Assembly: GCF_001730295.1 (NCBI RefSeq)
Contig: NZ_MIKA01000049.1
Coordinates: forward strand, 1 to 64,000
Origin: Enterococcus plantarum
GTDB taxonomy: Bacteria; Bacillota; Bacilli; Lactobacillales; Enterococcaceae
DNA: 64,000 nt
Reading direction: 5' to 3'
The number at the start of each line of letters is the position of its first letter. Within the stretch, counting starts at the first letter, position 1. Of this stretch, positions 48,670 through 57,135 are shown piece after piece. Both the position numbers and the translations under genes were made by a program. The notes beneath the pieces were generated by a model. That model was not told the DNA's origin, did no database searches, and was given only the letters and a program-made list of their open reading frames with translations.

Positions 48670-51006
48670 ATGAAAAAAATTACTATCTATCTAAGCCTAG
48701 CGGCAATCACTCTATCTCTATCAGCTTGTCATTTTAACAAGACTAATGCGACTAGCAAATCAGAGGAATTGTTCACCAACGCAGAAATCGAACAAAACAA
48801 AACCTATGCCAAAACTGATTTCTGTTTTGAGGTCGATCCAAAAACATTTACTGTCTCAATTACCGAGAACGGTGAAAAAGCAGAAGTCTCCAAACCCCAA
48901 AAAGCAAAAAAAGTCATGGATTTAAAAAAGAGCAAAGAAGAAATCAGCTGGACATATCCGAATGAACAAATAAAGGTCAAAATAAAAAAAGAGAAAAACC
49001 ATCTTGCTGTTGCTCTTACTAGCTTGTCTGATGAAGATATCTCTTTTACATGGCCTAAACTAGATGCAAAAAATTATGTATTGCCAATTGCTGAAGGAAA
49101 AACGATTCCTAACAATCAAAACGAGTGGCTTGCTTACTTTAAACAAAATGAAGAATTATCGATGAGTGAAGCTTTTTCAATGAGTTTTTTCACAACCAAC
49201 CAAGAAACATTCGCTACAACATTTGTCATGAACAATACTTTTAATAGTGATCTTTTAACGAAAACCGAGCCTCATCTTACGTTGGAAGCCAGTCATAATT
49301 TTATTGGCTTCGACAAAAATAAAACTATGAATTACCGACTTTATGTTACCGATAACGATCCTGTCGCTATCGCCAAAACCTACCAAATGGATAGAATTGA
49401 TTTAGGTGAATTTAGAACCTTAGATGAAAAAGAAAAAGATATTCCTGAAATAAAAAAAATGCGTGGTGCTATCCAAGTTTATTACTGGAACAGTCGAATT
49501 TTAAACACAGAAGATATTACCTGGAGCAAATTACCTCAAGTAGTTGATGAACCTATTTTCCAATGGATCGGTGAATTATTAGCCCAATATGGCGAAGATG
49601 GTTCTGAGGAGTATCTAAAAGTACTAGCAGCATTTAAAAATGATGAAGGCTATAAATATGAAAAAAACACCTTCTTAACATCGATCAATTATGTCCTACT
49701 TTATCCACAATTTTACAATAAAGACATTTTCAAAAACCCCGATGCACAAGCGCAAAAACTACTTAACAAAGGGATTGATAAACTAAGCGAACAAGAACGT
49801 TACGACTTAAATAAACATCTATTAGCTGGTGTACTTGATAATGTAACTCCACCACTTGAACACTGGGGACAAGCAACGTCATCTGATGTGTTTAAAGAAA
49901 TGAAAGCATCTGGCATCGAAAATGCTTGGGTTGGTCTGCCAAATTGGGCAAACGGCTTAATGAATCCTGAGATGGTCAAAACAGCTGTTAAACAAGATTA
50001 CCTGATTGGGCCTTATGATTCTTATCAATCGATTCAAGAGAATGCTAGCATCGATTGGAACACGGCTTCTTTCCCTAACAACACACTATATGAAAACGCA
50101 ACAGTTACGAAGAAAAATGGTGAAAAAGTTGCTGGTTTCTTAGGCAAAGGCCGTAAATTAAATCCAACGCTGATTTTACCTGATGTTGAAGAACGATTTA
50201 CTGGCATTATGAAAGAGAACATTCCATTTAATTCTTGGTTCTTAGATACGGATGCCGCTGGAGAAATTTATAACGACTATACCCCTGATCACTTAACAAC
50301 ACAAAGTGAAGATGTCGCTGGACGTTTGAAACGACTGAATTACTTTAATCAAAAGGGTCTTGTTATCGGTTCTGAGGGTGGAAATGACTTTGCTTCAAAA
50401 GATATGGTTTTCGCTCACGGAATCGAAACACCTGTCATTATGTGGTCTGATCCTGATATGCGTGAAAACAAAGAAAGTGAATATTACGTAGGAAGCTATG
50501 CTTCATTAGATGGCGGTATTCCAACAAAATACAAAAAAGTTGTCCCCATCAAAGAAGAATACAAAGCAATCTATACAGATCCAGCTTTCTCTCTGCCACT
50601 TTATAAGCTTGTTTACAACCGTTCTGTAATCACTTCTCATCAATGGGAATGGGACAGCTATAAAATCAAAGATCAAGTTGGCGAGCGTCGTATGAAAGAA
50701 TATCTATATAATACACCACCAATGATGCATATCGATAAAGCTACTTGGGATGAGCAGAAACAAGATATTTCAGAAAACGCTAAAATTTGGAGTCCTTTCC
50801 AAAAAGCTGCTCTACAACATGAAATGACCGATTTCAAGGTACTGACAGAGGATCGCTTGATTCAAAAAACGGAGTTTGGCGAAAACTTGTCTGTCATTGC
50901 TAATTTCTCAGACCAAGAATATGAAGCGGATGGGCTAAAAATTGCCAAACAGACTGCTTTGATCATGAATGATGGGAAAGAGATCGTTATAAAAACGGAA
51001 GGATAA
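48670..51006 (+). CDS. secreted lipoprotein, glycoside-hydrolase-like
   Basis: The protein has 778 residues. A lipoprotein signal, YLSLAAITLSLSACHF, has the lipobox cysteine near residue 19. The first 250 residues look beta-rich. The rest resembles a TIM-barrel glycosidase, with MRGAIQVYYWNSRIL, FNSWFLDTDAAGEIYND, GLVIGSEGGNDFASKD and ETPVIMWSDPDM supplying acidic residues. It resembles DUF5696/GH101-like proteins, but the family and substrate are uncertain. ATG at 48670 follows ggaggagg. It is downstream of the two-component system and probably its target. Confidence 0.7.
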   Translation: MKKITIYLSLAAITLSLSACHFNKTNATSKSEELFTNAEIEQNKTYAKTDFCFEVDPKTFTVSITENGEKAEVSKPQKAKKVMDLKKSKEEISWTYPNEQIKVKIKKEKNHLAVALTSLSDEDISFTWPKLDAKNYVLPIAEGKTIPNNQNEWLAYFKQNEELSMSEAFSMSFFTTNQETFATTFVMNNTFNSDLLTKTEPHLTLEASHNFIGFDKNKTMNYRLYVTDNDPVAIAKTYQMDRIDLGEFRTLDEKEKDIPEIKKMRGAIQVYYWNSRILNTEDITWSKLPQVVDEPIFQWIGELLAQYGEDGSEEYLKVLAAFKNDEGYKYEKNTFLTSINYVLLYPQFYNKDIFKNPDAQAQKLLNKGIDKLSEQERYDLNKHLLAGVLDNVTPPLEHWGQATSSDVFKEMKASGIENAWVGLPNWANGLMNPEMVKTAVKQDYLIGPYDSYQSIQENASIDWNTASFPNNTLYENATVTKKNGEKVAGFLGKGRKLNPTLILPDVEERFTGIMKENIPFNSWFLDTDAAGEIYNDYTPDHLTTQSEDVAGRLKRLNYFNQKGLVIGSEGGNDFASKDMVFAHGIETPVIMWSDPDMRENKESEYYVGSYASLDGGIPTKYKKVVPIKEEYKAIYTDPAFSLPLYKLVYNRSVITSHQWEWDSYKIKDQVGERRMKEYLYNTPPMMHIDKATWDEQKQDISENAKIWSPFQKAALQHEMTDFKVLTEDRLIQKTEFGENLSVIANFSDQEYEADGLKIAKQTALIMNDGKEIVIKTEG

Positions 51007-51057
51007 TAAATTAAGCAAGAGCTTATAACGTAAGTTTAAATCTATAAAAAGCAGAAG

Positions 51058-51135
51058 TCTGGGACAGAAGCGTTTAATCGCATCTAGGGTGTGAAACAGA
51101 AGTGATTTTTACGTTTGTCCCACAGCCCTGCTTCT
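51058..51135 (+). repeat. dispersed 3'-UTR repeat, copy R5 (short)
   Basis: gtctgggacagaagcg is followed directly by the end module agggtgtgaaacagaagtg and a closing cgtttgtcccacagccct. It lies 52 bases after the glycosidase gene in its orientation. The internal hairpin block of R1-R4 is missing. Confidence 0.65.
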
Positions 51136-51140
51136 TTATA

Positions 51141-51837
51141 TTTTGAAAGTCCAAAGTTCATTTCCTTATAGTGTTTTTGAAAATGAGGTATAACTCAGGA
51201 ATCCAGTTTATAGAGAATGCTTTGATGAATGCAATAAATACTCTCATTGCTAGTGCTATTTGAGAAGCTGTCCCTCTGGCTATACTAGAGCTCTATCTAC
51301 AGCATCGAATACAATATTAGCTCATTTTAATAAAGGATTTAGACTTGCACATATCTTTGCATAATGTTTTGAAAAAATTGATGGCACTTGATCTCACTAC
51401 ATTCGTTGCTAAATTCTGAATCTTAACAATACTATTATTGTCCCAGTAACAATTTTTGTTGCAATATTATGACTTTGAGGTTTTCAAAAGTAATCGGATT
51501 CTTGAGTAGCAGGTAATAACTCAATGAGAGCATCTATCACAATAATTGAATCAGCCAAAGCTAAACTTGGAACAAAAAAGAACTAAGTAAATGACGACTG
51601 ACAAACTAATTAACATTTTTTTAGTTTCAGGATTATATACCAACTTTTAGTTTATTTTCTCATTACGAATTAGACGACTTTACAATACTAAATATTCCTT
51701 TTAATGCAAAGCTTTTTCTGGCAATAAACTATAATAGGTAACCATTTATTGTAATCAATACTACTTTTAAACACATAATTTCATCCTCTTTCTATTTTAT
51801 CTAGTCTTTTTACTCTAATAAATATGTCCTAGTTCTA
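51141..51837 (-). other. non-coding stretch with decayed coding sequence
   Basis: No intact gene is present. On the minus strand near 51630 a signal-like start (MLISLSVVIYLVLF) runs into a frameshift at a run of six T. Removing one T lets it read VPSLALADSIIVIDALIELL. Later frames with stops still look protein-like (IATKIVTGTIIVLL, NPLLK, ANIVFDAVDRAL). This suggests a degenerated membrane or secreted protein gene of unknown family. Confidence 0.4.
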
Positions 51838-51889
51838 CAAAAAAGATTCAGATACCAATCATTTTCGATTGCGACCTGAATCTTTTTTA
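51838..51889 (-). terminator. EEP gene terminator
   Basis: aaaaagattcaggt pairs with tatctgaatctttttt on the minus strand just after the stop at 51910. Confidence 0.88.
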
Positions 51890-51909
51890 TTATTCCTTCT
51901 CATCCACTT

Positions 51910-52992
51910 CTATGGTTTCAGCTTAAACGTCATTTCAACTGGATTATGATCTGAATTGTTAAACTCAGCATCAATCACTGTTCCACTAACATTCTCAACA
52001 TTATCTGAAACGATGAATCCATCGATTAACGCTACAAATGACTCGCCTTTCTTATAAGGTTTATCTAAATTGCGGACTGAAGGTATTGGAATTTTCATTT
52101 CACTCAACGTTGCAACTTGTAAATCTTTCGGTAGCTCTTGCTTTGGAAAAGGTTGTAACCATGTGTATTCTTCTGTTGTGTCATTTTTAAATGTTTCAGT
52201 TGAAGAATCGAGTAGATCATGATTAAAGTCTCCACCACCAACAACGTAATTCCCTTTTTTGTATTCATTTTCCATATGATCGAATAATTTGTGCACTTGT
52301 TCTTTTTGGATTTTTTGGTCTTTGATATACGCTGACAAATGAACATTATACAGCATTAGATATTTGCCGTTCTTTGCTGGGATTTTTGATACGGTGAAGG
52401 CTCGATCTAAATCAAAAAATTTATTGAGATTCGTTTCGATCGGTAAACTATAGCGGGTGCTTGTTTCAATATCATTATTACTCAAGGTTAGGATACCAGA
52501 TGTCGATTTTCCAATTGGATCTAGAATCGGGTACATTAAAAATGCTGAATCATAATTCGTGGCAAATACACTAGAATAATCGTTAAATTGCTGCTTGATT
52601 TGCGCTACTTCATCCACACCACGACTACGAGTGGCATTTTTATCAACTTCTTGGAACAAAGCAAAATCTGGCTGTCTCTTTTTGGTCGTGTCGATCACGC
52701 CCGAGATATTTTCAATAACACTCTCTTTACTCACTGCTTTTGATTGTTTGCCACCATCCATAAAAAACGTGTAATCAGGCGTATAAGATCCATAGCCAAT
52801 ATTAAAGGTTGTGATTTTATATTCTTTATCAATTGCTACTTTTTTTCCTTTTGTCCTTTGATTAATTTCGACAGGTACATCATCAGCGATTCTAGAATAA
52901 CTGAAATAAACATAGCCAATATAAGCTAAAATGATTGCGATAATTATGCCTAAAATCCCTAAAAAGATTTTAATACTTTTTTTTAACTTCAT
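51910..52992 (-). CDS. membrane-anchored endonuclease/exonuclease/phosphatase-family protein
   Basis: The protein has 360 residues. One N-terminal membrane helix (about 9-31) precedes an extracellular EEP domain. Metal and catalytic motifs are KITTFNIGYG, FALFQEVDKN, LMLYNVHLSAY, VGGGDFNHDL and a terminal NSDHNPVEM. It could be a phosphodiesterase, nuclease or sphingomyelinase-like enzyme; the substrate is not inferable. Single gene with its own terminator. Confidence 0.88.
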   Translation of the reverse strand: MKLKKSIKIFLGILGIIIAIILAYIGYVYFSYSRIADDVPVEINQRTKGKKVAIDKEYKITTFNIGYGSYTPDYTFFMDGGKQSKAVSKESVIENISGVIDTTKKRQPDFALFQEVDKNATRSRGVDEVAQIKQQFNDYSSVFATNYDSAFLMYPILDPIGKSTSGILTLSNNDIETSTRYSLPIETNLNKFFDLDRAFTVSKIPAKNGKYLMLYNVHLSAYIKDQKIQKEQVHKLFDHMENEYKKGNYVVGGGDFNHDLLDSSTETFKNDTTEEYTWLQPFPKQELPKDLQVATLSEMKIPIPSVRNLDKPYKKGESFVALIDGFIVSDNVENVSGTVIDAEFNNSDHNPVEMTFKLKP

Positions 52993-53108
52993 TATTTTCT
53001 CAACTTTCTATTGTGTACTTTCTTCCATCTACAAATAGTACTCTAGTTTTTTTGCTCTACAACGAACGAGCTATTTTTTACTTTAGTTTAACCATAATTG
53101 CTCTAACA

Positions 53109-53228
53109 CTATACATGTAACCGTTCATTCTTTAAATCCATGTTCTCAAAGTGTTCTTTCAAGGTTGCCATGACTACTCGATTTTTCCCGCCGAGATTGA
53201 CTCCTGGTAATAAAGCAATGTACCTTAC
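53109..53228 (-). pseudogene. DUF1697 protein relic
   Basis: Forty codons read RYIALLPGVNLGGKNRVVMA, then LKEHFENMDLKNERL, before a TAG. This is the start of the DUF1697 family (usually about 180 residues, RYIALLRGINVGG). The codon in the start position is GTA. Everything after about residue 38 is missing. Confidence 0.7.
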
Positions 53229-53327
53229 CTTTATAAAAGCTTCCAATCTAATAAATCATTTTCTTCAACGGCATACCTATATTATAATAAAGAAAAGAAT
53301 AACTAAAAAGAAAAGAGGGAAATAAAA

Positions 53328-53699
53328 ATGAAAGATATAAATGAATTTTTATCAAACATTAGTGAACCAGCACATCGTGATCGAGTAAAAGAGTTATTTG
53401 GCTGGACGGAAAAAACATTTCCGCAACTTAAAGTCGTAATAAAGTGGAACCAACCTATGTTTACCGACCACGATACTTTTATTATTTCCTATAGCGCTTC
53501 TAAAAAGCACCTTTCAATTGCACCTGAAACAGCTACTATTACAGCATTCAAAGAGGACATTGCAAATTCTGGCTATCAACACACGGACAATATTATCAAA
53601 ATCACTTGGGATCAAACGATCGACTATGCATTATTACAAAAGTTAATCGATTTCAATGTGCAAGAAAAACTACATTATACCAAATTTTGGAGAGAATAA
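53328..53699 (+). CDS. DUF1801 (YdhG/iron-chaperone-like) protein
   Basis: This 123-residue small soluble protein has the DUF1801 pattern: IKWNQPMFTDHDTFIISYSASKKHLSIAPE and the C-terminal helix with KLIDFNVQEK. Frataxin-like fold in the family; some members are called iron chaperones, but the function is unproven. ATG follows agaggga. Single gene with a terminator about 140 bases downstream. Confidence 0.85.
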   Translation: MKDINEFLSNISEPAHRDRVKELFGWTEKTFPQLKVVIKWNQPMFTDHDTFIISYSASKKHLSIAPETATITAFKEDIANSGYQHTDNIIKITWDQTIDYALLQKLIDFNVQEKLHYTKFWRE

Positions 53700-53836
53700 T
53701 TTTTAATTAATGGAACCTTATTCAAAAAAGTTTCATCGATAAGAAATTATTGAAGTAGTAAAATAAGGTAAAATCTATTATGATTTAGACATAGAGAGTT
53801 ACTTAATTATCTTCCCCAAAGATAAAATAAGAATTG

Positions 53837-53867
53837 ATCCCACCTCAATAGAGATGGGATTTTTTTA
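53837..53867 (+). terminator. terminator
   Basis: atcccacctc pairs with gagatgggat, followed by seven T on the plus strand. It probably ends the DUF1801 transcript. Confidence 0.85.
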
Positions 53868-54021
53868 ACCGAACAAAAGATTAAGAATTTCTTTAGTAAC
53901 AAAATACTCATTCTTATGATTCAAGGCTTTTTTTTACTCTCTCAATTTATTTTTTACTATTTCTAAAAATCCCATTGACTAAACTCCTACCTTTAAGTTA
54001 AGATAATATTACAAAATTAAA

Positions 54022-54137
54022 TAAAAAAAGGCGCTCTGCAGGAGGACAGCAAATCATCCCGCAGAGCCCTGTATTATCAGCCAGAACTAATAATACAAGT
54101 TGCCTCCGTCAATAGTTTATTGACTATTATCATTGTA
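54022..54137 (-). ncRNA. candidate small RNA, tandem unit A
   Basis: A -10 box TACAAT lies at 54132-54137. The predicted RNA (about 54126 to 54022, 105 nt) has three parts. Hairpin 1 is gtcaata/tattgac. Next come the conserved stretch ggcaacttgtat and hairpin 2 (tgtattattag, loop ttctgg, ctgataataca). The terminator stem is gctctgcggga / tcctgcagagc, with the loop containing gatttgctgtcc and seven T after it. There is no conserved open frame. A paralogous unit lies at 54285. The stems differ by compensating changes while the loops are kept, which argues for a functional RNA. I cannot match it to a named family. Confidence 0.75.
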
Positions 54138-54215
54138 CTAAAAGTAAGAAAAGATTACCAGTCTTTTTTACACATTCAATGTATTTAGTCGATGGTTATT
54201 TAGCGAACGCTTCAT

Positions 54216-54246
54216 GGTATTGGTTCCTGACTAATACCATTTTTTT
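54216..54246 (+). terminator. plus-strand terminator flanking unit A
   Basis: ggtattggttcc / gactaatacc is followed by seven T. It is conserved in position after each small RNA unit, preceded by gatggttatt. It implies a short plus-strand transcript diverging from unit A, whose promoter I cannot place. Confidence 0.6.
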
Positions 54247-54284
54247 GTTTTGTATTTTTTGAGTAGATAATTAGAGCGAAAAAC

Positions 54285-54401
54285 AAAATAAACAGGCACT
54301 CTAGTAAGAAGACAGCAATCCTCTTACAAGAGCCCTGTATCGTCAGCCAGAACTGACAATACAAGTTGCCTGAGTCAATGCGCATTGACTTATTCATTTT
54401 A
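54285..54401 (-). ncRNA. candidate small RNA, tandem unit B
   Basis: This is the paralogue of unit A. A -10-like box TAAAAT lies at 54396-54401. Hairpin 1 is gtcaat/attgac with loop gcgc. The conserved ggcaacttgtat follows. Hairpin 2 is tgtattgtcag, loop ttctgg, ctgacgataca. The terminator is ctcttgtaaga / tcttactagag with the loop containing ggattgctgtct, then a T-rich tail. Relative to unit A, several stem positions change as pairs (A-T to G-C, T-G to C-G, and the whole terminator stem). Confidence 0.75.
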
Positions 54402-54485
54402 CCTAACTTTTGTAAGAAATACTAGTGTTTTTTTACAAAAATTTAGTAATTTGAATAGTTGATGGTTATTCATTGCACTCTTGCG

Positions 54486-54517
54486 CGGTATTGGTTGGTG
54501 GCCAATACCGTTTTTTT
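54486..54517 (+). terminator. plus-strand terminator flanking unit B
   Basis: cggtattgg / ccaataccg is followed by seven T. It is the counterpart of the hairpin at 54216, again preceded by gatggttatt. Confidence 0.65.
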
Positions 54518-54532
54518 CGCTCTTTTTATAAA

Positions 54533-54595
54533 TTGTAAACACTAAGTTCTCCTTTTTTCTTAACTCTTTCCAAAGAACTACCTTAGTGTTTACAA
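54533..54595. repeat. 14-bp inverted repeat
   Basis: TTGTAAACACTAAG (54533-54546) and CTTAGTGTTTACAA (54582-54595) are perfect complements around a 35-base loop that itself has ttct/agaa. It could be a large hairpin or terminal repeats of a small non-autonomous element. Confidence 0.6.
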
Positions 54596-55420
54596 ATTCG
54601 TGTTACTAGAATCAATCGTTCACCATGCTTTTCTATTCACTCTAAAGGTTGCCGTATAAATGTGTATAAAATAATTAAAAATAAACATGCAAACAAATAA
54701 TTTCCTAGATCTACAAGATTGAATAATGAAAAGCAACGAATGATTTCTAGTGCACTAGTACTTATTAGAATCTATCTGGCGGAAGATACATTCTAATTCT
54801 CTAAAAAATAGCAGGTTTGCAGAGTCTGCTATTTCAAATAACTGTTTATCCAAAATGCTATTCCTTTTCTGTAGATTACCATCCCAACCATTTTATCAAC
54901 AATAGGATAAGCAGTTGTTTGTTTTTTATACGATTGATTTATATCACTTCTTATATAGTAATTTCAGAGTATTTATTTCAATATTCTCTATAAATTTTAT
55001 CTTTATTCTCCTCAAGATTTAGTTGCTACATTTTAAAGGTTACGTTAACCTCTTTGGACTACCAATGTTCTTTGTAAGAATATTGATAGTCCATTTAATT
55101 TTTTACATAACTTTTCCACCACTACTATTGTACATATCATGTGTCGCTGTATATGTGTCCATCCTTGCGCACTAAAAATGAATCACTGCTAGACTCGCTT
55201 CTGAGGCAAACTCTTCTCCCGAATACTCTTTCTTTAGTCCAAACCAAATTAAGGCGTTCACTAAAACAGATTAGAAAATAATAGCGACCCGTTTTCTGAT
55301 AGGTAGATATAATTGAGCTTTTGTAGAATTTCTTAGTGTCCTCTATGTCGTTCGTTGGATAGTATAAAACAATTGAGAAAATTGCACTAGCAAAAAAGAC
55401 CATAGCCAAACGAAATAATC
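54596..55420. other. long non-coding stretch with two hairpins
   Basis: About 820 bases have no supported gene. Hairpins are aaatagcag/ctgctattt (54806-54834) and tggactaccaatgttctt / agaatattgatagtcca (55055-55093), the latter followed by T on the plus strand like a terminator. An open minus frame of 90 codons at 55137-55409 has no ribosome site and poor protein character. Confidence 0.5.
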
Positions 55421-55475
55421 TGAAGTAAGCCCCAATAGTTAGATCAGAAACTCTAACTTAGGGGGGCTCACTTCA
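55421..55475. mobile_element. 55-bp IS3-like mini-element (two terminal repeats only)
   Basis: The element begins tgaagtaagcccc, continues to gttaga, has an eight-base centre, then tctaac and ggggggctcacttca. The halves are imperfect inverted repeats of about 23 bp with the TGAAGTGA-GCCCC...GTTAGA form seen at ends of IS150-group IS3 elements. It is flanked by the 3-bp direct repeat ATC, the target duplication size of that family. It has no coding capacity. Confidence 0.65.
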
Positions 55476-55525
55476 ATCCGTTCGACTATGCTCTTTAACC
55501 TAAATTTAAAGCAATGGGGTGTTGT

Positions 55526-55654
55526 TTATTTATTATAAATCTTCGGACCTTTACGCATGTTTTTACGATCATTTTTAGGCGTCTCCATTTGTTTCGAGCG
55601 ACCGCCACTTTGTTTCTTCTTAATCAATTCTAGCATTTTTTTCTTTGTATCCAT
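55526..55654 (-). CDS. small basic protein of 42 residues
   Basis: The protein begins MDTKKKMLELIKKKQSGGRS, is strongly basic, and ends KNMRKGPKIYNK. Its ATG overlaps the stop of the rRNA methyltransferase gene by one base (TAATG), so it is probably translated by coupling. Composition suggests RNA or ribosome binding; no function is known to me. It is too short for common ORF cut-offs. Confidence 0.7.
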   Translation of the reverse strand: MDTKKKMLELIKKKQSGGRSKQMETPKNDRKNMRKGPKIYNK

Positions 55655-57027
55655 TATTGCACCGCCCTTGTCAAGAGAGTAACAGACTCGATATGAGTCG
55701 TTTGCGGGAAGTTATCCACTGGTTGCACTTCTTTGACTTCAAAGCCGCCTTCAACAAGTAGGGCAAGATCACGTGCTAATGTTGCAGGATTACAGCTTAC
55801 ATACACGATACGTTTAGGTTTTGTTTCGATCAAGGTTTCTACCAAACTTGCTTCTAAGCCTTTACGTGGTGGATCAACGATGACAACATCTGGTTTGATA
55901 TCATTTTCGATCATTCGCGGTAAAGCTTCTTCAGCTAACCCTGCTGTAAATGTTGCATTTGTGATGTTGTTTAGTTTTGCATTACTTTCAGCATTTTTAG
56001 CCGCTTCTTCGATTACTTCCACACCATAAACGTGTTTTGCATCTTTTGCTAATGTTAAACCGATTGTACCGATCCCACAATATGCATCTACAACAATTTC
56101 TTCACCTGTCAACGCCGCGTATTCTTTAACTTTGTTATACATTACTTCTGTTTGTTGTGGATTTACTTGATAGAATGAACGAGAAGAAATTTCAAATTTC
56201 AAATCAAAAATCGTATCGATCATTTTATCTTCACCGTGTAATAGAATCGTCTCATCCCCAAAAATCACGTTTGTCTTTTTAGCATTGACATTTTGCACAA
56301 TGCTAACAACTTCAGGCAACGCTTCTAGAATATCCGGAATAATTTTACTAGTTGGGAATAATTTTGGTGTTCTAGTAATTAAAACAATCATCATTTCCCC
56401 AGTGTGATAGCCACGACGAACAACGATATGGCGTAGGTTACCCGTATTATCTGATTCGTTGTAAGGTTTGATGCTGTAACGTCTCATGATATCACGGATT
56501 TTAATGACAGCTTCGTCAATTTTAGGATCTTGAATATAGAAATGTTCTAAGGGAATAAGATCATGGCTATTTTTTCTGAAAAATCCTGTTTGCAGTTTAC
56601 CCTCGATTTTTCTCACTGGAATTTGAGCTTTATTGCGATATCCCCAAGGATTGTTCATGCCTAAAGCGTCTAAAACTGGAACGTCTGGTAATTTTGCTAC
56701 ACGTTGCATCACGTTTTTCACTTGGTCTGTTTTGAATGTCAACTGTGCACCATACGCTAAATGTTGTAATGGGCTGATACCGACTTTGGTAAAGTTAGCA
56801 TCTTTGACTGGTACACGGTCTTCGCTTGATTTTAAGATAGTCAAGACTTTACCGTAACCAAAACTTTTACCGACTTTCAAGACTTTGATTTCGATTTTTT
56901 CACCTGGTAAGGCATTTTCTATAAAAAGTGGGTAGCCATCAACTTTAGCAACACCCATTCCTTCATGTGTCAGATCAATAATATCAACTTCGATTGTTTC
57001 ATTTTTGTTCACTGGAAAATTATTCAT
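55654..57027 (-). CDS. rlmD: 23S rRNA (uracil-5-)-methyltransferase, RlmD/RlmCD type
   Basis: The protein has 457 residues. An N-terminal TRAM domain (about 8-65) precedes an SAM-dependent methyltransferase domain with VVDAYCGIGTIGLTLA, DVVIVDPPRKGLE and the catalytic-cysteine motif YVSCNPATLARDL. The four cysteines that hold an Fe-S cluster in many RumA proteins are absent (KVGISPLQHLAYGAQ replaces the usual cysteine-rich block), which fits a cluster-free paralogue. Which 23S uridine is modified cannot be told. Co-transcribed with the small basic protein. Confidence 0.9.
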   Translation of the reverse strand: MNNFPVNKNETIEVDIIDLTHEGMGVAKVDGYPLFIENALPGEKIEIKVLKVGKSFGYGKVLTILKSSEDRVPVKDANFTKVGISPLQHLAYGAQLTFKTDQVKNVMQRVAKLPDVPVLDALGMNNPWGYRNKAQIPVRKIEGKLQTGFFRKNSHDLIPLEHFYIQDPKIDEAVIKIRDIMRRYSIKPYNESDNTGNLRHIVVRRGYHTGEMMIVLITRTPKLFPTSKIIPDILEALPEVVSIVQNVNAKKTNVIFGDETILLHGEDKMIDTIFDLKFEISSRSFYQVNPQQTEVMYNKVKEYAALTGEEIVVDAYCGIGTIGLTLAKDAKHVYGVEVIEEAAKNAESNAKLNNITNATFTAGLAEEALPRMIENDIKPDVVIVDPPRKGLEASLVETLIETKPKRIVYVSCNPATLARDLALLVEGGFEVKEVQPVDNFPQTTHIESVTLLTRAVQ

Positions 57028-57135
57028 AAGTCGCTCCTTCTTTTATGCGCTTCACTCATTCTAATGAAAAAATGCTAGAAAAGCAATAGAGAGTTTGTTT
57101 CGACAGCTAAAAGTAGCAAAATTTAATCTTAGAAT

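Noticed and set aside
54212-54397. 61-codon minus frame with a hydrophobic stretch across small RNA unit B
   Set aside because: It spans the hairpins of the RNA and is not conserved in unit A, where the equivalent frame stops early. RNA structure explains the conservation better than a toxin peptide.
55137-55409. Open minus-strand frame of 90 codons
   Set aside because: No ribosome site, no recognisable motif, and a composition that turns implausible after the first hydrophobic segment. It may be decayed sequence but I cannot support a gene.
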